Source: Turritopsis dohrnii
Taxonomy: Eukaryota > Cnidaria > Hydrozoa > Anthoathecata > Oceaniidae
DNA length: 64,000 nt
Reading direction: 5' to 3'
Assembly (NCBI GenBank): GCA_027922465.2
Contig: BQMF02000470.1
Span: 124,001 to 188,000 of the forward strand
This document shows positions 30,874-42,486 of the stretch, piece after piece. The notes beneath the pieces were generated by a model. That model ran no database searches and was not told where the DNA came from. It was given only the letters and a program-made list of their open reading frames with translations. Numbering within the stretch: the stretch's first letter is position 1; every line of letters starts with the position of its first letter. Position numbers and translations under genes: made by a program.

Positions 30874-32192
30874 CAGACCTCCCAGAGCAAAATCAAGTAA
30901 TTTTTTTATGAATTTAGGACAATTTTAGATAGTATTTTCGGACATTTTAGGGCAAAATTTAAGAAAATTTAGGACAAAGACTAAAACATTAGGACAACTT
31001 TAGGGCAATTCCCAAATTATGGACCTGTTACAGTAAACATAATCATTAAATTAAACCATCAAAAGAAAATCAAGATTAGATATATATAATAACGAAGAAC
31101 AACATAAAGTTTCCCTTGGCTTCGACTTTTAATGAGTGTAAATAAGCATAAACAACTATCAAACCTTGTATATCTTAAGTGCGGAAAAACCTAAAAGTTA
31201 GGGTAAAAACAACAAGAAAACAAATGATTGTCTGTTATCTACATTTTGAGTAATATGAAGGTGCAAATGATTCGACTTTGTTAAAAGCTAGTTCTTTAGC
31301 TTCATGTTCATTATCAATCCATGTAGTCTTGTTTTGTTCAATGTAAAGTCTACTAGATAACTCAATGGTATAATCAAAAGTGATACAAAAGAAACTCATT
31401 AACTTCAACTGGTAAAAATACTGGAGTAATATAGTTAACTCAAAAGCTAAATGAAAACAAAAACTCTCAAAAACTATTTACACTTGAAACAAGATCTATT
31501 CAAGTTCTTTTTTCCGAAACAGATTTCAAAACTAAATTTCTCATATCTTCTAGTAAAAGATCTTTCAAATAAGGATACATTCCAAACTGAATAGTGTATT
31601 CTGTTTTACAAATTCACAATTTCTAAATCCGGAAACATCTTCATTAGTTGAAGAGAATAAAAAGTTAGACTCAACACATTTTAAAGCCGGAATAATCTCT
31701 GTTTTCCTGGTTAATTCAACTCTAGTTAATTTTATTTATGGACATTTTAATGTTAATGCATTGTCACTGTCCTGTCTCAAGTGGTATTTTCTCTTTCCCT
31801 CCTTCTCACTGGTACAATGCAGCTTGCTACTTGTAAGACTCCTGATTTGTGATATACCACTTCTATTAACTGAGAAGAACTTTTGGCATTTTCTGTATTC
31901 CGCTGAAAAAAAATCTCCTCAAGGTTGTATTCAGTCAAAAATCAGAATGATAGTAGACAATTCAACGAAAGCTGAAACAAAATATACTCAAAATATATAA
32001 TGTATTTTCAATCTCAATATCTCAATAACTACACTCAAAAACAGGAATTGTTTTTTTTTTTTTTCATTTGAACTTTATCCTAAATTTTATGACATTTAGG
32101 ACAATTTACCAAAAGTTAGGACAATTTAGGACAAAATTACTAAAATTTATAATTTTAGGACATTAGGATTTTAGGACACTCTGGGAGGTCTG
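30874..32192. mobile_element. hAT-like element, 6-bp TSD, TTAGGACA subterminal repeats
   Basis: Termini CAGACCTCCCAGAG and CTCTGGGAGGTCTG; TSD tcagta at 30,868-30,873 and 32,193-32,198. Both ends carry many ttaggacaattt words (30,912-31,015 and 32,080-32,180). On the minus strand 31,500-31,600 reads FGMYPYLKDLLLEDMRN, resembling a central hAT transposase segment. Confidence 0.85.
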
Positions 32193-32198
32193 TCAGTA

Positions 32199-32929
32199 GT
32201 CAGACCTGGAGAGAGAGCTCTGCTGCCTCCAAAAAAGGACCTGTGTATTATATCAGATATGTAAATGTTATTTTTATGTATTCATACAAATGTGTCCATC
32301 AATATAGGCAAGTTTTAAATGTCACTATAAAATAAAATTAAATAACTATTATGCACACAAAAATAAAATGTGCAGTTGTAGAAATCTATCTAGTCATCAA
32401 AAATAAACAGAGAACATCTTGCAGTTTATAAAGCATTTACCTGTGAAATTTACCGCCTAAAATACTACTTATTGATTTAATTAGAATTTGAACTTGGAAT
32501 ACGAAATAATGCTAATTTATTATTGTTAAATCACTTCTCTAACTGTTTTGAACTTGAGCAGCTTAAATCGTTGGTTTTCTTAAGTACGGCTAAGGTAAAG
32601 CTTAGGTACGGCTAGCTTTCGGTAAGCAGTCTGTGGTACACATAATCTAAAATGACTCTAACAATGATATTATTTGTTTGTTGCAATGTAATGTTGTAAT
32701 TATCAAGCAAAAGAACAAAATATAAATGTTTGTAAACTCTACATACATTACTTTATAGAATGAATGTTGTCTATTCAATCAACATTAAATAAATTACCAA
32801 GTCTCTTCACTTACTTATAGTTTTGTCATTTTTTTTTAAATTTCGTCACTTATATATTTTTTGAATCATAAATTGGTTTTTACTCTGTGTGTCTGCATGA
32901 CCAGCAGTCTCTTGTTTTCTTTATCTTAA
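32199..32929. other. Intergenic, no recognised feature
   Basis: AT-rich sequence without paired termini or coding motifs. Confidence 0.4.
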
Positions 32930-33267
32930 GAGCCACTTTTTGTAAAAGGCTGACAATTTTGGTATATACATCATTTTGTCATATATCCATGTTCCCCATT
33001 TTGGTTTTGAAGTAATATTCATTGCAAAAATTTTGTACATGTGTTTCGCTTTAAAAATAACGACCTTCAAAAACTGCCCAAATTTGGTTTTCATGATTTA
33101 CTGGTCCTGTTGCTCCAATTTCATGAGGCCGTAACTCAGATCCAAGACGCATTTAGAGCAAAATATTTGGCACAGTTACCATTCACAACATAAGCAAGAA
33201 AATGTCTCAAAATAAGATAATTTTGAGGTGGTCACTATCACTGGTGTCAGCCTACAAAAAGTGGCTC
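32930..33267. mobile_element. TTAA-flanked MITE
   Basis: 338 bp with inverted ends GAGCCACTTTTTGTA and TACAAAAAGTGGCTC, flanked by TTAA at 32,926-32,929 and 33,268-33,271. TTAA targeting points to a piggyBac or Kolobok parent; no transposase present. Confidence 0.88.
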
Positions 33268-33271
33268 TTAA

Positions 33272-34180
33272 ATAATCGACAGTTGTTTTGCATGCTTGTT
33301 TTATTTTCATTGAAAAATGTATGAATGGTGCATTACCACTCATACAAGCTAGCACATGGTATTTTTTTTAATATCATCAGTTATTTTTAGTCATTCCTTT
33401 GCAAATTTCATCTTTTTAATGTATGTGAGAAGTTTGCTTTTTAACTCATTAGAATAAAGGTCTGCATGAAATTTTGTGAAGTATGCTCTAAGCTTTTTTA
33501 AGGAATTGGTAACTTCTTTTGATTTAAATTCAAACCTGTATTCATTCGCAATCCAATTTTATTGAATTCACTTCAAAGACAACCATATTTGTTTCATTTG
33601 TAAAGATGTCCTTAGATAGCATAGATAAAACTGTACACAAAAGTCAAATAAAACATTGATGAGAGTTTGATATGCTTTGTATCTTTGAAGAAAACATTTA
33701 AAAAACATTTAAACACTAAAACATTTTATTGAATTAATATGGACACAATTTTGAGACGAGACCTGTTTGGTTTTAACATTGAATGTCTCATTACCATATT
33801 ACTTCACTATTACTTCATTTATCACTCATGAAATCCTATTTTGACCTTCCTGGAACAAAAACGTGATTTTTCCATTTTGCTTCAAAGTCAAACATTTTTC
33901 AACTTTGGCGAAAGCGCTGACCTTCAGGCCTCTTGGCCTCTTGTTCATTTATATCTTTTAGTGCTAAGTTGTCAACAAAAAACTTCCCAATGCAAAACCC
34001 ACCCACCCCCAAAAAGCAAACAGTGTTTTCACATTATTTGAGACAATTAGCCAATGAATGAATGAATGAATGAATGAATAAATCACCCACAAGTATTATT
34101 GTCATAAAAAACTACATATCGTCACAAGCTTTCGAGTTATTCTCTTCTTCTTCCTAATTTAAACTGACAAAATGCTGTTT
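33272..34180. other. Intergenic with GGCCTC-word and (AATG)n microsatellite
   Basis: A GGCCTC-containing word at 33,915-33,950 (gaccttcaggcctcttggcc) matches 921-950, part of a short repeat common in invertebrate genomes. A microsatellite of about six aatg units is at 34,052-34,078. Otherwise nothing is supported. Confidence 0.55.
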
Positions 34181-34790
34181 TGAATGCTGTAAAACATTTT
34201 ACAGAGTTTAACTTCAAAAACGTGTCAAATCCTGCATTCCCGTGTGCAAACCCTGTGATTAAAATTTCAATTACAGAATTGGAAACGGAAAGTGTCGTCA
34301 TAGCTGCATCACTCAAAAGAAATTCTAGACCACCCTATAATATGTATGTATTGCGAACCCCAAAAAACGTCAGTTCTCAATATTTCCCCAAAAACGTTGT
34401 GTTTGATTGGGGATGCAATACAATGGTTCCCCGGTGATGATAAGAAAATCTTACATAAAATGCCACATGCTTTTATACTAATCGTGAAAAAAGTGTCTTG
34501 ACCGTAAATTTAAACTATCACTCTCTAAAATAAAAGTAAAAGTGGTATGCACAACCCTGTGACAAAAATTTAAATCACCTAGGGATGTAATGCAATGGTT
34601 CCCTCCTGACGATAAAAAAAGTGCACATGCTACTATATAATAATCGTAAAAAAGCGAATGGCCTCACAAAGAATATGACCACGATTAAAAAGATTTTGAC
34701 TGTAAAATTCAACAAAATTTATCATTCTCTAAAATAAAAGTGGGATGTACACTCGCTATTATATATGAGACATCCCAATAAATGCTATTA
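34181..34790. repeat. Dispersed repeat B, copy 2 (uninterrupted site)
   Basis: The reverse complement matches 6720-6958 joined to 7764-8225. At about 34,614-34,650 it reads across the insertion point of the 6959-7763 element with a single tagta. Confidence 0.82.
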
Positions 34791-36903
34791 GTTACAATAA
34801 CTTAGGATCTTAGTTAGATTAACCACAGTGCGCATGATGCGCCTTGTTCTTATCGCCTAGTGAGAATATGCAAGTACCTGCTTTAGCGTACTCTTATCTA
34901 CTCACTTCTGCAATCTTCAAAGGGGTCTGCTAAAAATGTACTCAAAGTGAGTATTTTTCCTTTTCAATATGATGATGTCATTAGCAGGAAGTGTGTTGAA
35001 GAATCAAAACAAAAAGAATTGATATGGCAGACAAAATCAAAAAGTTGACATTACCGGAATAGGAATTAGTTCAAAGTTACCCTTGCTTATTTGATTGAAG
35101 CGATAAAGTCTTTTTATTAATTCTAGGAAATAAACGATGGTAGTCTCCTAATTCCTTTCGATTCCGAAAAACCTCTCTTGTCTGAAATTTCTTGCTACAT
35201 TTTTTTGTTTTCCTAAGTTTCTTTGAAGCAGGAGCAACAACAACAATTTTTCATTAATAGCTGCCATTTTACTTTTTCTCTTTTTTTTTCATGTGTGTTT
35301 GGCAATAAGAAATAACTTTATTTTCTAGTGAGAACATCAACAAAAAATCGAAATACAAACGAATTGTAAAACAAGATAAGAAATCATGTGGTTAGCGCGC
35401 TGTTATCGCCTAGTGAGAACCAAGCTTAAGGATCTTAAGCTGTAAGTTGCATGATCTCAATGTGGGAGAAAAAAACCCAGAAAAAACAATGAGTTAATAA
35501 TACGACTTTACACGTGCGGTTAATTGCACACGTAAACTAACTTGCGTGTGTGCCTGTGTGTGCGATCATATGGCATAATAGACAAGGAAGATATTGAATA
35601 CTAGTTATAGTGATATTTCATTTAATCCAATTTACTCAGAATGCTCAATTGCAAGACTCCAGTTTCTGTAAACTAACAACTTTTTTAATCTCTTTAACAC
35701 AAAAGAAAAAGGTGAACGTATTTGATCTCCCCATGCATGAATGTAACTGATTTCATCATCTTATTTTTAAACAGATTTTTTCTTTCCATATGGTTTCATT
35801 TTATAAATGTTTCTTAAACTGACATTTTTAAAGACAATTTGATAGACTTACTTATACAAGGAGCGCCATAAAAAGCCCACCATAAGACTTGTAAAAGACT
35901 TTTAAATAAAACTAACCGGTGAACTTTTGATAAAAAACAATACGTTGGTTTGACTCAAAACACGGCCTACCTCCATGTGATTGGAAATGAATAAGAGATG
36001 AATTATTATAATCTCCACGATGGAGTCCCTGTTTCTCCACTTAAACGAAAACTTCGTTTTTAGCGAATGAATAAAGGTAGATATATAAAGGTTGTTTTCT
36101 AATAATCACCCTGAAAAGTGGTTCATGTGTTTTAGATGCAAAAAGTAAGGCTGGCAAAAACACTTTAAGGTCGGCATCCCGAAATGGGTAGATCAGAAGG
36201 TCAGCTAAGTGATGCTGACCTTAGTAGTTGGTTGATATTTGGGTCGGCAAATGCGAGTGCCGACCTGTATTCAGAGGACTGCACATGGGAACAACTTGTA
36301 CATGAACATCGTTACACTAAAGAGCATTGTATTGTCTGACAATCTGTTTACATTTCTCTGTTATGTTTCTAGTAAAACAAAAAAGTTGTGTTGTGATTTA
36401 AAACTTTATCATATTCTAAACCTTTTACTCTTTGTTGCGTTTCCTTGACTTGATAGTTACACAGTAAAGTTGTGTTGTGAAGTAAAACTGCATCTCATTT
36501 AAAATCTTATTTTTTCTTCTGAAACACGGCCGCTGAATTCGAAACTGTCTGAAATGAACTGAATATCACAGCCACCCCCAAACCTCTGCTGAAATAGGTG
36601 TCCCCATAAATGTTCTGGACACTGCTGATGTTGCTTACTTCTCCAGATACTTGGCAAAAGTTGTTAAAAATAAAGTCATCCATGGCACCGGTTGAAATTA
36701 AAAAGTGGCAAATTTAAAAAAGAACTTTTGTCGCAGAGAATTTTCTGAAATGGTTCGGTTGATAGATAAATTTGATTTTGTTTGTTATGTCTACATCTCA
36801 CTTTCATTATCATTATCTTGGAAGGAAATGCGAGTATAAATTCTCTGATTTGAAACTCTAATTACCAGTCTAAATTAATTATCCCAGGACTTCTTCCCTT
36901 TTA
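34791..36903. other. Intergenic, sparse features
   Basis: A word cgcctagtgagaa recurs at 34,855 and 35,410. A small imperfect repeat around ggtcggca/aggtcagc lies at 36,165-36,260. No gene or full element was identified. Confidence 0.4.
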
Positions 36904-37011
36904 CTATCATTCACACATAAGGTAACTTTGCAGTATGTTGTGGGTTTTGGTCCCCCTCAATCTGCTAACTTTGCACTGCAATTGGAAAAGTACATTATGT
37001 GTGAATGATAG
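36904..37011. mobile_element. 108-bp Harbinger-like foldback MITE
   Basis: CTATCATTCACACATAA at the left and its exact complement at the right, directly flanked by TTA on both sides. The three-base TWA target suggests PIF/Harbinger. Confidence 0.8.
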
Positions 37012-37194
37012 TTAACGTACATAAACTGTAACACACGGGTTTCAGATATTCTGCCCTTTTCTTTTCGATAACTGTCAGGAAAAATAAATGCATCAATGAT
37101 GAGCATGAATTAGAAAATCAATTTGCTGAATATCGTAATTGCACATGCATAAATTATGGAACAACAAACATTTCCGGTTTCTGATATGTTTTCA

Positions 37195-37290
37195 TATCCT
37201 TTCGTTAGGTGAAGAAATGAATTCACATAACGAAGGAAATTTCAAAGGTACCTTAGCAAAGGTGGTTGTTCTCCCTGGCAACAGCAAAAA
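37195..37290 (-). repeat. Dispersed repeat A fragment
   Basis: The minus strand reads gttgcc(a)gggagaacaacc, aggtacctttgaaatttcc and gaattcatttcttcacctaac, the family core only. Confidence 0.75.
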
Positions 37291-37781
37291 ATGTGAAAAA
37301 CATCGATTTTCAATGAAATCAGAAGATCATAAGATTTCTTAACGTGTTAATGTTACTAATAACTATGTACTATCATACATGGAACTATGTTTTATATACA
37401 AAAAAGTGATAGGGAAACTTAACTTCAGTACAAGAAAATGAGTGTTAAGAAAAGTATAAGAAAATGAGTTAATAGTAAACACAAAAACATCAGTTACACA
37501 CATGTCTATCGGTGAAAATAAATAAATTTGGCACACGAGAGTAATACCATAGAAAAATTTGTATTGCTTGTATTGTATTGCTTATAGTATTGCTTCCGTT
37601 CACTTTTTTAAGTTATGTCCGCACATTGATTGTGTCTGTAGTTTAGCCAGGCAGGTTTGTTTTCATTGCTGAATGTATTTTTACCATCAGACTCCTGGAG
37701 AGACATTCAATGCAATTTTTTAGTTATTCTGACATTTTTTGCTAAAGAAAATAGCTAAAAGAATATACAAGAAATCAGCTA

Positions 37782-38595
37782 CCTTAAGGGAATTAATTTT
37801 CGCGGGAACTTATTTTCGCGGATTTTATTTTTCTTAAATTTCGCGGAAAAAATGGGAATTAATTTTCGCGGATTTTCGCGGTTTTATCGCAGATGAAAAT
37901 TTCGCGAGAACTTATTTTCGCGGTTGAAGGGAAATAGAAAATTTCGCGGGATTTCATTTTTGCGGCTGTTTCCTTATTTTTACGAAAAATGGCAATAAAA
38001 TGGAAAGGAAGTAGAAAAAATAGTCATATAAACGACAAAGTGACTTTGGAAATGTTGTAAATGTACAATGAGACGTTACAAGTCCTCGTTCATATCGTCT
38101 TGTAAAATGTTAAATATATTTCCAACATCGTCCTCATACTCTGAGTCACTGTCGAAATGGTCTGCCGGCTGGATGTATATATCTCGTCGTTCGTGGAGTA
38201 TTGGAACATTAATTTCTAATTGGGTGCCGGTTAGCGGATCAATGTCGTGGAATGGGTCGATGTGAGCCATTCCTTCCAATCCAATAAGAAGGACTGTACT
38301 GTCGTTATCGACTAGGAAACTTGTTATATACTGATCAAAGATATTTTCTACAGTAATTTATGTATTTTCAACTGTTTATCCCTAGAAATTTCCCCAGAGC
38401 AAGGATAATTTCGTTTTCCAAAAAAGCGAGAAAATTTGGCGGGAATTTACTTTTGCGGACCGAAATTTTTCATTAATTTCGCGGGAACTAATTTTCGCGG
38501 TTTAGGACAATACAAATTTTTCGCGGGAATTAATTTTCGCGGATTCGGCAAAAAACCGCGAAAATTAATTCCCGTGAAAATTAATTCCCTTAAGG
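37782..38595. mobile_element. TA-flanked element with ATTTTCGCGG arrays
   Basis: 814 bp. Termini CCTTAAGGGAATTAATTTTC and its near-exact complement, flanked by TA. Each end carries four to five ttttcgcgg words in mixed orientation. It holds a short acidic open frame on the minus strand (38,076-38,279). Confidence 0.88.
38076..38279 (-). CDS. Short acidic ORF inside the TA element (unknown)
   Basis: 67 residues starting MEGMAHIDPFHDIDPLTGTQ, with an ERRDIYIQPADHFDSDSEYE stretch. Not recognised. It may be the C-terminus of a lost transposase (Tigger-type tails are often acidic) or captured host sequence. It occupies the only non-repetitive part of the element. Confidence 0.3.
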   Translation of the reverse strand: MEGMAHIDPFHDIDPLTGTQLEINVPILHERRDIYIQPADHFDSDSEYEDDVGNIFNILQDDMNEDL

Positions 38596-38917
38596 TATTA
38601 TTATTATTATTATTTCATAATATTTATACAGGTTGAACGTATCAGTTAAATATGTAACTGTTCTCCCTACAAAACCTGTTAAAATAAAACAAAAGAATAA
38701 CAAAATATAGGCAGAGATAATAGAGAAATTAAAATAAACTTAAAGCTCAGATTTAACGAGATCCAAACATTTAGAAATTGAAAAGAGATTAAAATTGAGT
38801 CCAAACAAAAAGCGAAAAACAAAAAGCGTTCAAATTAGATCTCTGAGCTGCTTAAGAAACCTTAAAAACTAAAAAATTAAAAACAATTTATTTTTACAAT
38901 ATCTACATTAAAAATCT

Positions 38918-39162
38918 TTATATTAAAAAATCTCGTATACGTTTTAAAAATTCTTTCATATTTTCTTCTTCTCTTATTTCATTTGGAAGAGAGTTATATT
39001 CTTTAGCACCGTTGCAAAAGAATGACTTTTTGGTAGATTCAAGTTTCACTTTCAGTAACCGTAGAAGTTTATTGTTATTCCTGGTTGAGTAATTATGTGA
39101 AACGTAAGTGAAGTACTCTGAAAAGAATGGATACTCATCATTCATACATTTTCGTACCATCA
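38918..39162 (-). pseudogene. LINE D C-terminal part
   Basis: Reads MMVRKCMNDEYPFFSEYF and KEYNSLPNEIREEENMKEFL, the usual C-terminal block of CR1/Jockey-type RT proteins, ending at a stop at 38,918. Confidence 0.75.
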
Positions 39163-39164
39163 TA

Positions 39165-39654
39165 CTCTTCCCTGCCAAATAAAAGGGGGGGGGGGGGGGG
39201 GGGTGCGAATAAAAGGGGGGGTCTGACAATTTTTCAAAATACTAATAAACGGGGGGGTCCCAATAAAAGGGGGGGTCCGCAAAATTTGATATAAAGCTAA
39301 GATGCATGTTATTTTGAAATAGACGTAAAATATTGCAAAGCAATATCGAAAACTTCTTCTAATGTCAATACACAACTCGATATCTTACATTTGAATGAAT
39401 GAAATATTCGAATCTTATAAAGTTTTTATTCAATAATCGAATTCCGTAAGAATTCGAAATAAAGTTCGAAATTAAGATCACGCAAACGCTTTCATATAAA
39501 AACGGAATAACTTTCTGTAAACTAATACTGTTATACTAAAACTAAAATTCTTTGATTTTATAAGTTTTATTTCTACCAAATCTTCAAAATTTAATAAGTG
39601 GGGGGGTCCTAATAAGGGTGGGGGGGTCCGACAAAAAATTCAAAAATTAACAAG

Positions 39655-39687
<33 letters not shown>

Positions 39688-39707
39688 GCTTATTTGGCAG
39701 ACAAGAG
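39165..39707. mobile_element. TA-flanked transposon with long G runs
   Basis: 543 bp. Ends CTCTTCCCTGCCAAATAA and reverse complement CTCTTGTCTGCCAAATAA; TA at 39,163-39,164 and 39,708-39,709. It holds G runs of 20 (39,185-39,204) and 30 (39,656-39,685) plus several aataarGGGGGGGtcc units, all G on the plus strand. Confidence 0.9.
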
Positions 39708-39709
39708 TA

Positions 39710-40401
39710 CATGTCTTCCTTTTTAAGATATTTTGCAATGATGGGACATTCGTACCGATGATTTTGTTAGCACGTTGTTCCAACACTGATGTTGTACCGA
39801 TTCGACTTCTCGCGAATTGAAAATTAGTTAGTGAACAATATGTCAATAATGGAATGAATGCTTGATAAATCCTATATGCAGCAGTTTTCGTCAGAAGCGA
39901 TCTCATTCTTCTTAGAAGTCTCAGCCTTGAAGAAAACCTTTTATTTACAGCTAAGAAATGTTCATTCAAAAGGAGTGACTCATCAAGCTGTACGCCTAGA
40001 CACTTATAGCTGTTGGTAACATTGACAGTTTCAGAGTTGTATAAAATTTGAATAGGTGACGATTCCTTTTTAAGCCTCGCTTTTGTGCCAAAAACCATTA
40101 CCTCCGTTTTACCTTTCTTCATGTTAAGGATTAATTCGTTATCTTGCAACCATTTAGAGAGAATTTGGAGGTCTTCAGAAATGGCTTTTTCAATTTCTAG
40201 TTGGCTTTTGTGATGAAAGTACAAAACCGTATCATCAGCATACAGTATTACTTTACAGTGAACTAGTAATCTGGGAACTTCATTAAAATGCAGTAAAAAC
40301 AATAATGGTCCCAGGATCGAGCCCTGAGGCACTCCACAGTTAACTGCTAATTTTGAGGAAATTTGTCCATTAAAACTGACTAACATTGGGCGGTTGAACA
40401 A
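39710..40401 (-). pseudogene. LINE D reverse transcriptase palm and thumb
   Basis: Shows [34 protein letters not shown] (intact YADD), LQDNELILNMKKGKTEVM and YKCLGVQLDESLLLNEHF. The frame is open for about 230 residues. N-terminal RT and endonuclease are missing. Confidence 0.88.
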
Positions 40402-40430
40402 ATAGTCGGCTATGTCTGCTACAAATGGTT

Positions 40431-42278
40431 ATGTCCGCAATACTTGATGTATTGTATTTACACAAAAATTGTTTTGATTAAACCAAAGTTTAATTGGTTC
40501 AACCTGCTACATTAATCAAGCAAAAAATTTTCTTTAAGTTTTGGTTGGGTTTACAAAAATCAGGTGTATAATAGATAATGTTTCTGATTTTTTTTTTAAT
40601 ACATTTTATGAGTTGATCTTTGTTCTACATTTTAATAAAAGTATATTATCACTTTGACCAAGGCAGAAAAGGTAAATTAGACACTTTGGTTCAATGTGTA
40701 GTTTTAATAAAAAAGCATTAATGGAATGATCGAAAAAAATAGCCGTGATTAAGCTGTGATATTTATGGTTTCAAAAATTTAAAGATATATACTTAAAGAT
40801 TATGCATTTTACAGAGCATTTTTTGAAAATATATGACACAAAATTACTTAAAGGTGATTTCAAATGCAAATATTTCCTAAATTGTTATATATAGCCGTTT
40901 TTATTCCTAAGCCTTTTTTTGAAATTCACTTCTCACTACTTCCCCCTCTCACACCATGAAAAAGAAAACAATCAACATGTTCCTTCAGAGCTAAACAAAG
41001 CGAGATTGGATACCTACCTCTGCAACTGCTGCAATAATTAATTAGGATATAAATATCAAACCATTACATTTCTGTTTATTTTGACCACTTTAGCAACAGC
41101 TGTCACCGCCATTTTTCTACGCACTCTCCTCCTGGAGTCACATATACGCCCGATTAGGCGGAAATAATAATAGGGAGAAACTCTTTTTAATATTCAATTT
41201 TTAAGGATGCCCATCTCGTAAATTTAATTATGAAATCGTTTTTAAACTTTTCAAATCATGATGTGAATTCTTTGGCTGAAATTTATATTACCTAAAAAAA
41301 CCCTCGAGGTTTTACAACCTAACACCTACACCCGTTTGTCGAAGTCGTCTCCATCCATAAAACCAATCGCACAATCATTCATACCTTTTTGCAGCCTAGA
41401 CGGTAATTCAGTATTCTTCTTCTATTTTCTAACTTACTGTTCGTAAGACAAGAAATACTTGTCACGGAAAATAATTGTATTATCTTAGAGTTGAAAATTT
41501 ATTTATGAAATTTAGCTATGAAATTATTTCAGCAGCACCGCGGACTCGACGACGGGCGCAGGCAACTGGGGCAAAAATTTGCGCAAAGAGGCAGTTTTTG
41601 AATGATGACTTAAAGTCATATTGGAAATTTTTCCCATCTCAATTTTCCAGACTGATATTCATTTGTATCAATGAAACAGTTATTAAGAAATCAATACATA
41701 TTTAGAACTATTTCCTTTAAATGTGTTGATTGATGTGGATGATTGCGGTTAGTGTGCCTTTTAATTCAATGTAGTGCGTCAAAATAAATACAAGTATAAA
41801 AAAACTGAAGCTGTATATCTATAGGTGACGTGTAAATGCGAAACGAAATGGAAGATAATCATTATCTGAAATAACGTTACCACTTTTGGTTGGCTTACCA
41901 TAATCCGTATACCATAAATCTCTTGTGGATGGTTCGTTTTTTACTTTTGATATGTTAACCAAGTTTGAAACAAAGTCTGCCCGAGTCAAAGGTATACTTT
42001 TCTCTGTTTCTTATATCTAAGTCAATCATTACTTTTTCAAAGGTGCCAACTAGTTCTGGAAATTTTTTCGTATAGCTATATGAAATTATGTTGTTTACAG
42101 ACACAATCTGCTATAAGTTTCAGATTGATTTTTCCCTCGGGTTTGAAGCAATGTAAGTGTTATTGTATTATCTTATTATGGCATATCTATTTATGATCAT
42201 ATATATGGATTGTGTGTCAAATATTCAAAATGACAGGCAAAGGTGGCAGTCAGTTTGTTGTAATTCCTATATTATAAA
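40431..42278. other. Intergenic, no recognised feature
   Basis: AT-rich; no gene, RNA or paired termini recognised. A short open frame at 41,475-41,705 has no family resemblance. Confidence 0.4.
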
Positions 42279-42443
42279 TACCGTAAAATGGGGTGACTTG
42301 AAACAAAATTCACCGTTTTTTAAAAAGATTTGCTCATAACTTTTAATCTAAGAAAGTAATTACTATGAAATTTTGAAAAAAGGTCCATTCATCTTTTGTC
42401 TTTCAGATAGAAGTGTTCAAACTAATTGAGGCATGCCATCTCA

Positions 42444-42446
<3 letters not shown>

Positions 42447-42486
<40 letters not shown>

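Larger units (their letters stand above)
38893..40430 (-). mobile_element. LINE D (CR1-like), 5'-truncated, split by a TA transposon
   Basis: The minus-strand RT frame runs from about 40,430 to 39,710 and resumes at 39,162 to 38,918. Removing 39,165-39,709 rejoins the frame exactly. A (ATT)n tract at 38,598-38,616 may be its 3' tail. Confidence 0.8.

Noticed and set aside
36904..37011. CRISPR-like or rho-independent hairpin
   Set aside because: This is an animal genome; the structure is a foldback MITE with a 3-bp TTA duplication.
42446..42481. Assembly-gap homopolymer
   Set aside because: The T run is precisely the poly(A) tail of the minus-strand LINE, with the TSD immediately outside it.
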